Origin: Colwellia sp.
Lineage (GTDB): Bacteria; Pseudomonadota; Gammaproteobacteria; Enterobacterales; Alteromonadaceae
NCBI GenBank assembly: GCA_013215655.1
Contig: JABSOX010000034.1
Location: 1 to 52,179 of the forward strand
Direction: 5' to 3'
Length of the DNA: 52,179 bases
Shown here: positions 17,727-26,512 of the stretch, piece by piece
Position numbering within the stretch: the first letter of the stretch is position 1
How the letters are laid out: the number at the start of each line of letters is the position of its first letter
The notes under the pieces: model-generated
The model's input: only the letters and a program-made list of their open reading frames with translations
Database searches by the model: none
Told to the model about the DNA's origin: nothing
Translations under genes and position numbers: made by a program

Positions 17727-17882
17727 ATTTTCATCCTTTTACTATAATTATCATGGTATTATGAATGTTGATGGAGATTCATAATAAGAGTTCAGCAGCT
17801 ATATTATTGTATTACAGAATAGTATGTATTTATTATGGATGAAATTTTTAATAAAATACATTTAAGTCACTAAAATTTATTG

Positions 17883-17912
17883 AATTTAATCTCTATTTTT
17901 TGAGATTAAATT
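17883..17912 (+). promoter_or_regulatory. Perfect 11-bp inverted repeat before the M14 peptidase gene
   Basis: AATTTAATCTC (17883-17893) and GAGATTAAATT (17902-17912) flank an 8-nt T-rich loop, 36 bp before the start codon. It could be an operator or a hairpin in the mRNA leader. Confidence 0.45.
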
Positions 17913-17948
17913 TATTTATATATCTAATTTATTAAAATAAGGTGAAGT

Positions 17949-18872
17949 ATGAATTCTCAACCGTCGTATGCAATTGGAACTTTAGGTGAAAAGTGGGGAG
18001 CCGCTGAAAAATCGACATGGTTTGCACAACAAGTTATAAAACGCTCCTATCAAAATGATGTTGTAGTGAAAATACAAGCGTTAGCCAATGAATTTGATAT
18101 AGAGCAATACGGCGCTTTATCACTAGATGAAAGTCGTTACCCATTATTTGTTATTAAAAGTAAAAATTGGGATGATAATAAAAAATCGATTTTAGTTACT
18201 GGCGGAGTGCATGGTTATGAAACCAGCGGTGTGCAAGGGGCTATACGATTTCTTGAAACCAAAGCGAAAGATTACCTTGAGCAGTTTAATATTCTCGTCG
18301 CTCCCTGTATTAGTCCGTGGGGCTATGAAACAATTAATCGCTGGAATTGTAAGGCTATCGATCCAAATCGTTCATTTTATAAAAATAGTCCTGCAGAAGA
18401 ATCGGCGCTGTTGATGGAATATATAACATCATTGAATATTGATATAAAAGCTCATTTTGATTTACATGAAACAACAAATACCGATAACAGCGAGTTTAGA
18501 CCTGCGCTGGCTGCTCGTGATGCGGTTGAACATAGCAATTGGAATATTCCAGACGGATTTTATTTGGTTGGCAATAGCATTAATCCCACCGCAGATTTTC
18601 AAAAAGCAATCATTACGGCTGTAGAAAATATAACGCATGTAGCGCCTGCTGATGATAATGGACTGCTTATCGGTGTATCGATTGAGCAAAAAGGAGTCAT
18701 TAACTATGCTGCAAGAGAGTTAGGATTATGTATGGGCTTAACGGATGCGGAATTTGTTACCACAACAGAAGTTTATCCAGATAGCCCAAAAGTTAATGAT
18801 GAAAACTGCATAATGGCACAAGTAATTGTTATTACAGCTGGTCTTGATTTTATCCTTGAACGCTGTAATTAA
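17949..18872 (+). CDS. M14 family zinc carboxypeptidase
   Basis: A 307-aa protein without a signal peptide. It has the M14 metal motif as VTGGVHGYETSG (H-x-x-E, about residues 90-94), APCISPWGYE, the substrate-binding DPNRSF and the third zinc ligand FDLHET (His about residue 174), plus a candidate catalytic Glu in the last third. The fold is that of the succinylglutamate desuccinylase/aspartoacylase-like and small carboxypeptidase branch. It probably hydrolyses a peptide or N-acyl amino acid in the cytoplasm. Ribosome site AAGGTGA precedes the ATG. The TPR kinase gene follows 100 bp downstream on the same strand. Confidence 0.87.
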   Translation: MNSQPSYAIGTLGEKWGAAEKSTWFAQQVIKRSYQNDVVVKIQALANEFDIEQYGALSLDESRYPLFVIKSKNWDDNKKSILVTGGVHGYETSGVQGAIRFLETKAKDYLEQFNILVAPCISPWGYETINRWNCKAIDPNRSFYKNSPAEESALLMEYITSLNIDIKAHFDLHETTNTDNSEFRPALAARDAVEHSNWNIPDGFYLVGNSINPTADFQKAIITAVENITHVAPADDNGLLIGVSIEQKGVINYAARELGLCMGLTDAEFVTTTEVYPDSPKVNDENCIMAQVIVITAGLDFILERCN

Positions 18873-18972
18873 CGTGAGTTGGTTAACTTGTTTTACTTAC
18901 ATAGAGTTATTGCAGATCAAATGAAATGACTCTATGCTAAATTTAATGATTTTAATCTTTTAGAGGTTAATT

Positions 18973-21015
18973 TTGAGAGCCATAGTCGTTGTTGCATTGT
19001 TAAATGCACTAGTTGTTGCTTTTGGAATAAACGCAGAAAGTGTTACTCAGCTCACCAAGGAAGAATTCAGCGCACTTAGAAGTGAAGTTTTAAATACCCG
19101 CGCAACATCCCCCGATAGAGCGATTAGTCGCGTCGAGGAAATATTAGTTCAATACAAAGATGCTTTAAATACAAGGCAAACTTTGCGTCTGACCTATGCC
19201 AAAGCATTGTTTCAAATTGGTACTGATCAATTTGAAGATGCTTACGCCACATTAACTCAATGTAAAAAATTGGCTGACGAGTTAAACGAACCTTATTTAA
19301 CACATTATTACTATAGTTATATGGGGTCGAATTTTGGTGGCTTAGAAATGTACGAGTTATCATTAGAAAACTATTTGAAAAGCTATCAACTTGCGGTGGA
19401 AACAAAAGATGAGAGTTTAATTAGTAAATCTTATAATAATATTGGTCATGTTTTGTTAAAGCTTTATCGTTTAGATGAAGCAAAAAGTTATTTCGAAAAA
19501 TTTTACCTATATGGCGTCGATAATAATGTGCAAAGCTATATTGCGGTAGGGCTTAACAATCTTGGTGATGTAGCTTTTGAACAAGGGAATACCACTTTAG
19601 CGCTTCAAAATTTCACTGAATCTTTAGCTATTAGAGAAAAAGAAAATTATGTCTTAAATTCTTCTTGGTCACATCATAATTTAGGTAAAGTTCACCTGCA
19701 GTTAGAGAACTATAAAAAAGCCAATGAACATCTAAACCAAGCTATTGATATCAGAGAAAAATACGGTAGTCGTATCGAGTCATTATTTTCTAAAATAATT
19801 CTGGCAAAAGTCTATTTGGCTCAGAAAAATGATCAAGCAGCGATACCATTATTAAAAAGTGTTATTAAAGCTGCCAGTGATATAAATAATTACTCGGCTT
19901 ATACCCAAGCCTATGAAGTATTAAATCATTATTACAAAGGGAAAGGGGACTTTGTTAAGGCGATTGACGCATCTGAGCATTTTACCGCTAGTCAATTACA
20001 ACTGACCGAACGTAAAGCTAATTTGGGTTTGAGTCACTACATTGCAATATCGGATTTAGCATTAAAAGAAATAGATATTATTGAGCTAAAAAAGAAAAAC
20101 GAAATTATCAGTGAACGTGCTGACTTGGCTAGGACAAAAATAATCTTGTTGTTAGTTTCATCTGCCATTATTGCGTTTATTGTTCTCTTTTTCTTTATTA
20201 AAATAAACAATAAAAATAAGCAACTTAAGCAAACCATTTCAATGCTTAATATGACTCAAAAAGAGTTGATAGAAGCGGACAAAATGTCGGCAATGACCAC
20301 ATTGGTTTCGGGTATGGCTCACCAATTAAATACACCTTTAAGCGTTATTATAACGGCTAACTCTATTATGAAAGATAAAGTTCAACAGCTTGAAGATAAA
20401 CTTATCAATAAAAACCTTGGTGTGCACTCATTTAAGGCGTTTATAGAAGATGCCAAACAAACGATCAGTTTATCTGAAAATAACAGTAAAAAAGCGGCTG
20501 ATCTGGTGCGCCGCTTCAAAATGATTTCAGCTGAATTAGAAGGCTATAAACTAACGTCATTTCAGTTAAAACAATTTATGCATAAAAAACTGTTTTTATT
20601 AGCTGGTCAATATCAACAAAGATTAAGCTATGATATCGAGGGGTATGAAGTAGAAATATTTAATTATCCTGATGTTTTGTTTAATGTATTAGAGCAGTTG
20701 GTTAAAAATACGTTTGATCATCAAAGTGAGGATATGTCAGAAATAAAATCAATTATAACCATTAAATCTTTGGATAATAGGGTTGAGGTTATTTATGTTG
20801 ATAATGGCCCTGGTATTGATGAAGAATTACGTCAAAAAATATTTAATCCGTTTTTTACCACAAAGGGCATGCAAGAAAGCTTAGGGCTAGGTCTAAATGT
20901 TGCTTACAACTCTGTTTTACATTTAATGCAGGGCAAGTTCAGTTGCGAGCCGTCTAGCGCTGGAGCTAAATTTATTATTAACTTGCCACTAAAAATTGAT
21001 ACTGACACAGGGTGA
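18973..21015 (+). CDS. TPR-containing membrane sensor histidine kinase
   Basis: A 680-aa kinase. A signal sequence (1-21) is followed by a periplasmic region of TPR-like repeats (about residues 50-345, e.g. SKSYNNIGHVLLKLYRLDEA and LNNLGDVAFEQGNTTLALQN), a coiled coil, one membrane helix (about 396-416) and a cytoplasmic kinase core. The phospho-acceptor is in GMAHQLNTPLS (His450); the ATPase domain has the N box (EQLVKNTFDHQ), G1 box DNGPGIDEE, and G2 GLGLNV. The H-box with HQLNTPL marks the HPK4-like group. Translation starts at TTG with AGAGG 6 nt upstream; no ATG is available before the signal peptide. No response regulator gene is adjacent. Its 3' end overlaps the hemerythrin pseudogene by 38 bp. 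Confidence 0.88.
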   Translation: MRAIVVVALLNALVVAFGINAESVTQLTKEEFSALRSEVLNTRATSPDRAISRVEEILVQYKDALNTRQTLRLTYAKALFQIGTDQFEDAYATLTQCKKLADELNEPYLTHYYYSYMGSNFGGLEMYELSLENYLKSYQLAVETKDESLISKSYNNIGHVLLKLYRLDEAKSYFEKFYLYGVDNNVQSYIAVGLNNLGDVAFEQGNTTLALQNFTESLAIREKENYVLNSSWSHHNLGKVHLQLENYKKANEHLNQAIDIREKYGSRIESLFSKIILAKVYLAQKNDQAAIPLLKSVIKAASDINNYSAYTQAYEVLNHYYKGKGDFVKAIDASEHFTASQLQLTERKANLGLSHYIAISDLALKEIDIIELKKKNEIISERADLARTKIILLLVSSAIIAFIVLFFFIKINNKNKQLKQTISMLNMTQKELIEADKMSAMTTLVSGMAHQLNTPLSVIITANSIMKDKVQQLEDKLINKNLGVHSFKAFIEDAKQTISLSENNSKKAADLVRRFKMISAELEGYKLTSFQLKQFMHKKLFLLAGQYQQRLSYDIEGYEVEIFNYPDVLFNVLEQLVKNTFDHQSEDMSEIKSIITIKSLDNRVEVIYVDNGPGIDEELRQKIFNPFFTTKGMQESLGLGLNVAYNSVLHLMQGKFSCEPSSAGAKFIINLPLKIDTDTG

Positions 21016-21412
21016 TTTCATTTATGTTTTTTGTGTAATTGTATAAACTCTTATCTTCATATTGAATATGAGTCACGAACTACTTGTTGAAAATATTGAC
21101 AAATAATCTGATGTGACTTTGTCGGCATCAGTTTTTTGGTCAGCGTTAATTTTTAAAAAGTTTTGATTTTGTAGTATACGTAAATCGCACTCTTTATTAT
21201 TCAGTTGAGCAAAACATGTTTCTTCAGTGCCGAAAATGATATTCGTTACATCATTAATTGTATAAACAGCTTATCTATCATTATATTTTCATTTTTATTA
21301 TCAATTGCTGGAAATAATTGCTTTATTAAATGGATTAACACTTTATGTTGATTGTCGATGTGATCAATATCAATACTTAAATTTTATTCATTTCATTCTA
21401 TTATTGGCACAT
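20978..21412 (-). pseudogene. Bacteriohemerythrin pseudogene
   Basis: Read on the minus strand, the segment keeps three parts of a bacteriohemerythrin: helix 1, IDIDHIDNQHKVLIHLIKQL (from 21374), with the iron-ligand His; a middle part, NDVTNIIFGTEETCFAQLN, matching the usual H/YHF-x-x-EE block with a different reading frame; and the C-terminal HIQYEDKSLYNY (from 21070), which matches the final His-x4-Asp iron ligands. Frames change between them, a TAG (21080-21082) sits where the family has Trp (FNK-stop-FVTH), and a TGA replaces another likely Trp near the start (MK-stop-IKF). A ribosome site AAGGAG (21415-21420) remains. Bacteriohemerythrins bind oxygen through a di-iron centre. The gene is clearly dead. 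Confidence 0.75.
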
Positions 21413-21693
21413 TGCTCCTTAAAACTAATGGCATATATATATTTTGACCAAGTTACACACTTATCACTTTTATAACAAATTAAGATTGATTACATTTAAG
21501 TAGGTCTTAGTCATTAATGAAATGTTTATATATTTCAGTTTGTTATATTTGTTTTAAGTCGCCCGCTAAGACTAACGACAAGGAAAGTTGACGGTTTTAG
21601 GAATTTTAATTTATTCATTTAACTTTGAAATGTCACAAAATGTAATTTGGTATGTAATAATACAGGTGTGGTAACGTGAATTAGGAGAGTAGT

Positions 21694-21843
21694 ATGGCTC
21701 ACGATGATAAGCAAAACATGTTAGATAATATTGAAAATACGAGCGAAGAGCAAAAAAATGCTTTACAGCAACTTGTCGATGCAAAAAATGAAATTGCTGA
21801 TTTAAAAATGCAAATAGCGTGGTTAGAGTGCTCTTACGAGTAA
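21694..21843 (+). CDS. Small coiled-coil protein, 49 aa
   Basis: ATG at 21694 has a strong ribosome site (TAGGAGAG, 5 nt before it) and opens a 49-aa frame ending at TAA 21841-21843. The protein is acidic and helical (SEEQKNALQQLVDAKNEIAD, then LKMQIAWLECSYE) with heptad spacing of Leu, Ile and Val typical of a coiled coil. A good terminator follows 27 bp later. I do not recognise a family, but start signal, composition and terminator together support a real gene. A role as a partner or regulator of a larger protein is possible but not shown. Confidence 0.72.
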   Translation: MAHDDKQNMLDNIENTSEEQKNALQQLVDAKNEIADLKMQIAWLECSYE

Positions 21844-21870
21844 TATCTACGATTTAAAAAGACTTAACTA

Positions 21871-21906
21871 AAAGGCTACTATAAAATATTATAATAGCCT
21901 TTTTTG
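21871..21906. terminator. Bidirectional Rho-independent terminator
   Basis: AAAGGCTACTAT (21871-21882) pairs with ATAATAGCCTTT with one mismatch, followed by a T run on the plus strand and preceded by A residues that give T's on the minus strand. It serves both the 49-aa gene and the convergent YggN gene. Confidence 0.85.
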
Positions 21907-21934
21907 TTGTAATAGTAATTATTTATGAAAGAGG

Positions 21935-22741
21935 TTATTCACCAGATGTTTTTATTAAATCAAACTCTAATAATTGATAAATACTCTGTTGTAGCTTCGT
22001 TTCTATAACATCAAGCTGAATCAGGTTTTGACAGAATTTATCGGCTTTGTGCTCTAAAGAGCTAACACGAGAACTGATTTCTAGTTTAAGATTTTTCCCC
22101 ATATCAGTCATACGTTTATCAAAGGTATCAACGCGTTTTTCACTGTTTTGAGCATCGTCATCGTTTGTTATCGCTGCGCCTACAGCCATAAGAATAGAGC
22201 CAATAGAATTAGAAACAATTTCTTCTATTTCACTTTCAAATTCACCGGCAAAAATTTCACCAAAATCATCAAAATCCTGTGCACCAATGTAATAATTATT
22301 ATCACTATGATTAAAGCGCTTACGCAAACGTGATTGCATTTCATCAAATTTCTGCTGGAACTTTTGATGAGAAGCACTGTTTTCTCCTGTTAAACCACCA
22401 ATAACTTGATTTACAGCTTTTAAACCAATATCTACACCTTCTATAGCAATTGAGACTATTTCGGGGACTTGTTGGCGTATGCCTAGAGTATATTGAGATA
22501 AAAGCGCTTGTTGATCTTTCTCTAAAGAAATTTCTCGACCATTGACAAATAGCTGGTTTTGACCGTTAATTTGTACGTAGGTTTGACCGTGTTTTAACAT
22601 TCTTACGTGGTGTGGATCAATGATGACACCGTAGTTAAAATTCACGTCACATTGTTTAGCTAAGGCGGTAGAGCAAACTAACGTACTTACAATGATACCA
22701 GCAGTTAATAATTTCACTGTTTTGCTCCGAAATAATTGCAA
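21935..22741 (-). CDS. YggN/DUF2884 family periplasmic protein
   Basis: A 268-aa protein with a Sec signal peptide (cleavage after TALA, residue 28). The start of the mature part, QCDVNFNYGVIIDPHHVRML with QNQLFVNGREISLEKDQQALLSQY, has the layout of the DUF2884 (YggN) family, and the rest is helical with amphipathic segments. YggN is conserved in gammaproteobacteria but its role is unknown. It lies 13 bp downstream of the FapA-type gene on the same strand, so the two are probably co-transcribed. Confidence 0.75.
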   Translation of the reverse strand: MQLFRSKTVKLLTAGIIVSTLVCSTALAKQCDVNFNYGVIIDPHHVRMLKHGQTYVQINGQNQLFVNGREISLEKDQQALLSQYTLGIRQQVPEIVSIAIEGVDIGLKAVNQVIGGLTGENSASHQKFQQKFDEMQSRLRKRFNHSDNNYYIGAQDFDDFGEIFAGEFESEIEEIVSNSIGSILMAVGAAITNDDDAQNSEKRVDTFDKRMTDMGKNLKLEISSRVSSLEHKADKFCQNLIQLDVIETKLQQSIYQLLEFDLIKTSGE

Positions 22742-22754
22742 TGTTTAATTATGT

Positions 22755-24440
22755 TTAGGTATTGATGATTGGATCTATATGAATTTTTCGTTCTTTGTAA
22801 TTCATTTTACTTGGACCATATTCTCTTTTGGTTTTATCTTGAAAGTCACCAACAATTAATTGTACACCATGATAAATCCGCTCAGTGGCTTCAATATAAA
22901 CACTTGCCATATATGCTTGTAGCTGATGTTCAACTTTTTCTTTTTCGTTTAACACTGCGCCCATTGCATTCGCATGATGCTTATAAGTTGAGATAACCTT
23001 GGTTAACATTGCAGAGTTGGCACTACTTTTGGGTAATTTCTTAAGTTTATTTGTTGCCGTTTTTAACTCATTGGTTTTATCAGACTCAACTTTTAAACGA
23101 CCATCAATATCTTCAAGTTGTTCTTTAAAAATATTGATTTTCTTTTCAAAGGTGATGATTGTTGTACTACCAGCGGTTGCACCAACTATGCCTGCATGAA
23201 CCGAAGAACCTGCACTAATATAACCTGCGATAAGTTTACCGTTAGCTTTATCTTCGCTACCTAACCATAATTTTTCTTCAACATTTATGATACTGTGCAT
23301 TAATTGATTTTCAATACGTAGATCATTACAAGATATTGCTGCATATTGACAGTATTTTGCGAAGACATTGCCATTACAGCGGATATTCACGCTCATAATG
23401 ATATCGGATATAGCTATCTCTTCAACTTCTTGTTTTCTGCCGATAATGCCACCGCTAATGGTTATATCACCACCAGCCTCTAGTTGTGCTGACTCAATAA
23501 AACCACCAACAGTAATATCTCCTGTTGCAAATACTTTCATGCCTTCACAAACATCACCAGCAATAATAACACTGCCTTCAAACTTGATGTTACCGGTACT
23601 GACATCAACATTTTTAAGCTGGTAAACTTCATCAATTTCAACTCCATTATCGATAATTCTAGGTAAACCGACTAAGGTTGAAATCAGTACATTGTCGTTA
23701 TTTTGACTCAGGGTTGTTCCTTGTCCCGCTTGCATTTGGAGATCTTCGCCAGGTGTTGGATCAATAGGATTTCCCGTTACTGTATAACCTTTAATTCCTT
23801 CCGTCAGAGGAACCCTTTTAGCTAGAGGATCGCCAACTTTAACACAAACAATATCGCCAAAGTCACGCATATCAACCGTGCCATCTTCTCTTTCGGTAGG
23901 ACGTAAAATGCGCTCTTGTGCACCTTGAACAAGCATTTTTATTTTTGCATCTTTACCATTCTCAGCGTCTTTCCCCAGTGCTATCTTTCCTGTTACCGTT
24001 GACCCTGCAGGTTCTCGGGCTGCTTGTTTTGCTAATGCAATGAGCTCCTCTTTACTGAAACCTTTGGTAACACCAGAGCTTTGTGCTGAATTAAGAATGG
24101 CTTTTGCGGTTAAATTTTTTCCGCCTAAAGCCGTTGAAATTTCTGCTGAGGCTGACATTTCGTCTTTATCAATTTTTATCTCTATCGTTGCATCGCGGCG
24201 TTCTAGTATTTGATAACGAATTTCTCGTCCTGATTGATGACCTTGAAGAGGCTTTAATACACTGTTAAGTTCGGCGATGGCATTTTTAATATTAGAGTTG
24301 TCGATAAATAATGCTTTGTATTCTGAGGCTTCAATAAGTTCATGAATAGATGGCTCAGTGATCAGATTATTATCTTTTACGGGTGACAATACCAGATCGA
24401 TATTGTTCTTTTTATTCTCTATTAAACTTGCTTGAGTCAC
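22755..24440 (-). CDS. FapA-type DUF342 protein (polar-landmark/flagellar assembly family)
   Basis: A 561-aa DUF342 protein. The N-terminal third carries a wing domain; from about residue 190 the right-handed beta-helix begins (VDMRDFGDIVCVKVGDPLAK, then GYTVTGNPIDPTPGEDLQM, NIKFEGSVIIAGDVCEGMKV, ATGDITVGGFIESAQLEAGG, DITISGGIIGR), and a C-terminal coiled coil (about 425-510) follows. The family includes Vibrio FapA, needed for flagellation and bound by glucose-specific enzyme IIA. No flagellar gene is near, so the role here is open. The start is GTG with GGAG 10 nt upstream. It precedes the YggN gene and follows a 108-aa unknown on the same strand. Confidence 0.85.
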   Translation of the reverse strand: MTQASLIENKKNNIDLVLSPVKDNNLITEPSIHELIEASEYKALFIDNSNIKNAIAELNSVLKPLQGHQSGREIRYQILERRDATIEIKIDKDEMSASAEISTALGGKNLTAKAILNSAQSSGVTKGFSKEELIALAKQAAREPAGSTVTGKIALGKDAENGKDAKIKMLVQGAQERILRPTEREDGTVDMRDFGDIVCVKVGDPLAKRVPLTEGIKGYTVTGNPIDPTPGEDLQMQAGQGTTLSQNNDNVLISTLVGLPRIIDNGVEIDEVYQLKNVDVSTGNIKFEGSVIIAGDVCEGMKVFATGDITVGGFIESAQLEAGGDITISGGIIGRKQEVEEIAISDIIMSVNIRCNGNVFAKYCQYAAISCNDLRIENQLMHSIINVEEKLWLGSEDKANGKLIAGYISAGSSVHAGIVGATAGSTTIITFEKKINIFKEQLEDIDGRLKVESDKTNELKTATNKLKKLPKSSANSAMLTKVISTYKHHANAMGAVLNEKEKVEHQLQAYMASVYIEATERIYHGVQLIVGDFQDKTKREYGPSKMNYKERKIHIDPIINT

Positions 24441-24488
24441 TTGTTACCATCTCCAACAGCAGACTGGGTATTTGATTTTTATTTATTT

Positions 24489-24815
24489 TTATATATAGTT
24501 TTCTTGGTGAATCTTAATGAAATTGCTAGTGTCAACTTTTGAATAGTCGATTTTATACTCTTTATTATCTAGCGCTTGTATAAATATTAATGTTTTTTCT
24601 TCGCCAAAACACTCACTAGCTCCAACATCAATAACATCCATATAGGCTTTTTTAGCTTCAGATTTTTTTCTAGGAACATCGCCTTTATAAACACCAATAC
24701 CACGGTTACTAACAATGACTACGGGATGATTACCATTTACTATTAATAAATCAAATTTTCTGACCTTGTGAATTATGGTATTACGGCCACTAGTTATGTA
24801 GTTTTTTTCAATCAA
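24489..24815 (-). CDS. Hypothetical protein, 108 aa
   Basis: A basic, mostly beta-rich cytoplasmic protein (FDLLIVNGNHPVVIVSNRGI, GVYKGDVPRKKSEAKKAYMD) with no signal or membrane segment. It starts at TTG with a strong ribosome site (GGAAGG, 8 nt upstream). I do not recognise the family. It lies 48 bp upstream of the FapA-type gene on the same strand and may share its transcript. Confidence 0.6.
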   Translation of the reverse strand: MIEKNYITSGRNTIIHKVRKFDLLIVNGNHPVVIVSNRGIGVYKGDVPRKKSEAKKAYMDVIDVGASECFGEEKTLIFIQALDNKEYKIDYSKVDTSNFIKIHQENYI

Positions 24816-25062
24816 AATATACCTTCCTTCAGATATTAACTGAATCTATCGTTCAGTTTGTAATTTATTGCATTTGTAAAATAGTCAAACCTAATAACAA
24901 ATTTATAGCATGAATAAGCTGAATAGTAACATTATATTCATAAGTTTAGCTTGTTATGTGCATAAATATATAAAGTTTTGATTTACTGCGCAATAAATAA
25001 TGTAAGAGTCATACTAAGTGCTCTTTATTTTATTCAGTCAAACTACTATTAATGATGCTATT

Positions 25063-26352
25063 TTAGTGTTCAATTGGTGTGCTATAGAAGGGTAATTGTG
25101 TACTTTTAATAAGCCGACGCCTGATCAAATCAAGTCCTCTTGCGGCTACCATTTTTTGAAAGTATTTCCTTGTTCCGGATATATTAAAAGTTTGACTATC
25201 AAGACTGTCTTTATCTCCCCACGCAATCCAAACGGTGCCAACAGGTTTCTCTGGGCTTCCTCCATCAGGACCTGCAATACCCGATACGGCGATAACTAAG
25301 TCTGCACTGGCTTTTAATAGTGCACCTTCTGCCATTGCGATAACTGTTTCTTGGCTAACCGCACCATAAGTTTCAATCGTTTGTGTTGGTACTGAGAGTA
25401 TTCTGTTCTTTATTTCATTTGAGTAAGTAACAAAACCAGCTTCAAATACTGAAGAGGAGCCTGAAATTTCCGTTAATAAACTTGCAATTAAACCTCCAGT
25501 GCATGACTCTGCTGTAGTGATTTTTAGTTTGTTTTTATTTAATAATGTCAGAACATGTTCGGCTAAACTCACTGGTTTTTTTGTTATTTCTTCAATAATA
25601 TGATCACCTAAAAGCGCGTCAACTTTTGCTCGCCATTGTTTTTTTAATTGCAGAGTAGCGGCTGAATGAGTGATTAATTTAAGTTCAACTGAGGGCGTGT
25701 CTGCTCGGTAGCCTATTTCTATTTCTGCAGGCCAATCAGGAAAGTTTTCACTGATCATCAATTGTAATTTTGATTCACCAATACCAAATATTTGTAGTCG
25801 GGTAATATCGGTGTGGATTTTTGTAACAAAATGGTTCGTAATGTCTGGCATTATTTCGTCATTTAACATCACTTTTAGTTCACTAGGGACTCCCGGTGTG
25901 CAGTAAATCATGCAATTGTTGAGGGTTAATTTAATACCGACAGCACTACCTATGCTGTTGCTAATGATTTCACTACGTTCAGGTAATATCGCTTGTTTTA
26001 AATTAGGTTTGTTTAATGAAACCTTTCGCAATGAACACCATTTTTTTAAATGACTCAGTGCTTTTGGATGTTCAACTAAAGGCCTTTTTGTCGCTATTGA
26101 TAGTGCTTGGCTTGTTAAATCATCGGTTGTTGGTCCTAAACCACCGTTAATAATTAATATATCTGCTGTTGATGAAAGATGAAGAATTTCAGCAACCAAA
26201 TCAGATAAATGATCCGCGATGGTAACTTTCTTTTTTATTTCAATGCCAAGTTCTTTAATGTCTTGCGCTATCATTACAGAATTACTATCAATAATATCAC
26301 CGGTCATAAGTTCATTGCCGGTTAATAATAGTTGTACATTTAGCTTGGTCAT
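25063..26352 (-). CDS. cinA: CinA family nicotinamide mononucleotide amidohydrolase
   Basis: A 429-aa CinA protein. The N-terminal MoaB/Mog-like domain (residues 5-175: LLLTGNELMTGDIIDSNS, ILIINGGLGPTTDDLTSQAL, YCTPGVPSE) and the C-terminal PncC domain (about 265-420: KLKITTAESCTGGLIASLLT, GFVTYSNEIK, YGAVSQETVIAMAEGAL, VSGIAGPDGGSPEKPVGTVW) are both complete. The PncC domain hydrolyses NMN to nicotinic acid mononucleotide in pyridine nucleotide salvage; the other domain may act on ADP-ribose. The open frame extends upstream to 26673, but those residues are not CinA-like and overlap the divergent gene, so ATG at 26352, which fits the family start, is chosen. Its ribosome site is weak. Confidence 0.93.
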   Translation of the reverse strand: MTKLNVQLLLTGNELMTGDIIDSNSVMIAQDIKELGIEIKKKVTIADHLSDLVAEILHLSSTADILIINGGLGPTTDDLTSQALSIATKRPLVEHPKALSHLKKWCSLRKVSLNKPNLKQAILPERSEIISNSIGSAVGIKLTLNNCMIYCTPGVPSELKVMLNDEIMPDITNHFVTKIHTDITRLQIFGIGESKLQLMISENFPDWPAEIEIGYRADTPSVELKLITHSAATLQLKKQWRAKVDALLGDHIIEEITKKPVSLAEHVLTLLNKNKLKITTAESCTGGLIASLLTEISGSSSVFEAGFVTYSNEIKNRILSVPTQTIETYGAVSQETVIAMAEGALLKASADLVIAVSGIAGPDGGSPEKPVGTVWIAWGDKDSLDSQTFNISGTRKYFQKMVAARGLDLIRRRLIKSTQLPFYSTPIEH

Positions 26353-26512
26353 CAGGAATATACTGCTTTTTGTATGTTGAAGATTATAGTAACATTTCTT
26401 TTCTTGTATATTTTTATAAAAAAACTTTAAAATATTATAAAACGGCTTTAAACCTTTTTGAGTTTTGCTGTTACTAATGAATAACAAATATAAAATAAAT
26501 GAAGGAAAAACT

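Noticed and set aside
17727-17948. Fur box before the second TonB receptor
   Set aside because: ATAATTATCATGG resembles part of the site but lacks the repeated GATAAT hexamers expected.
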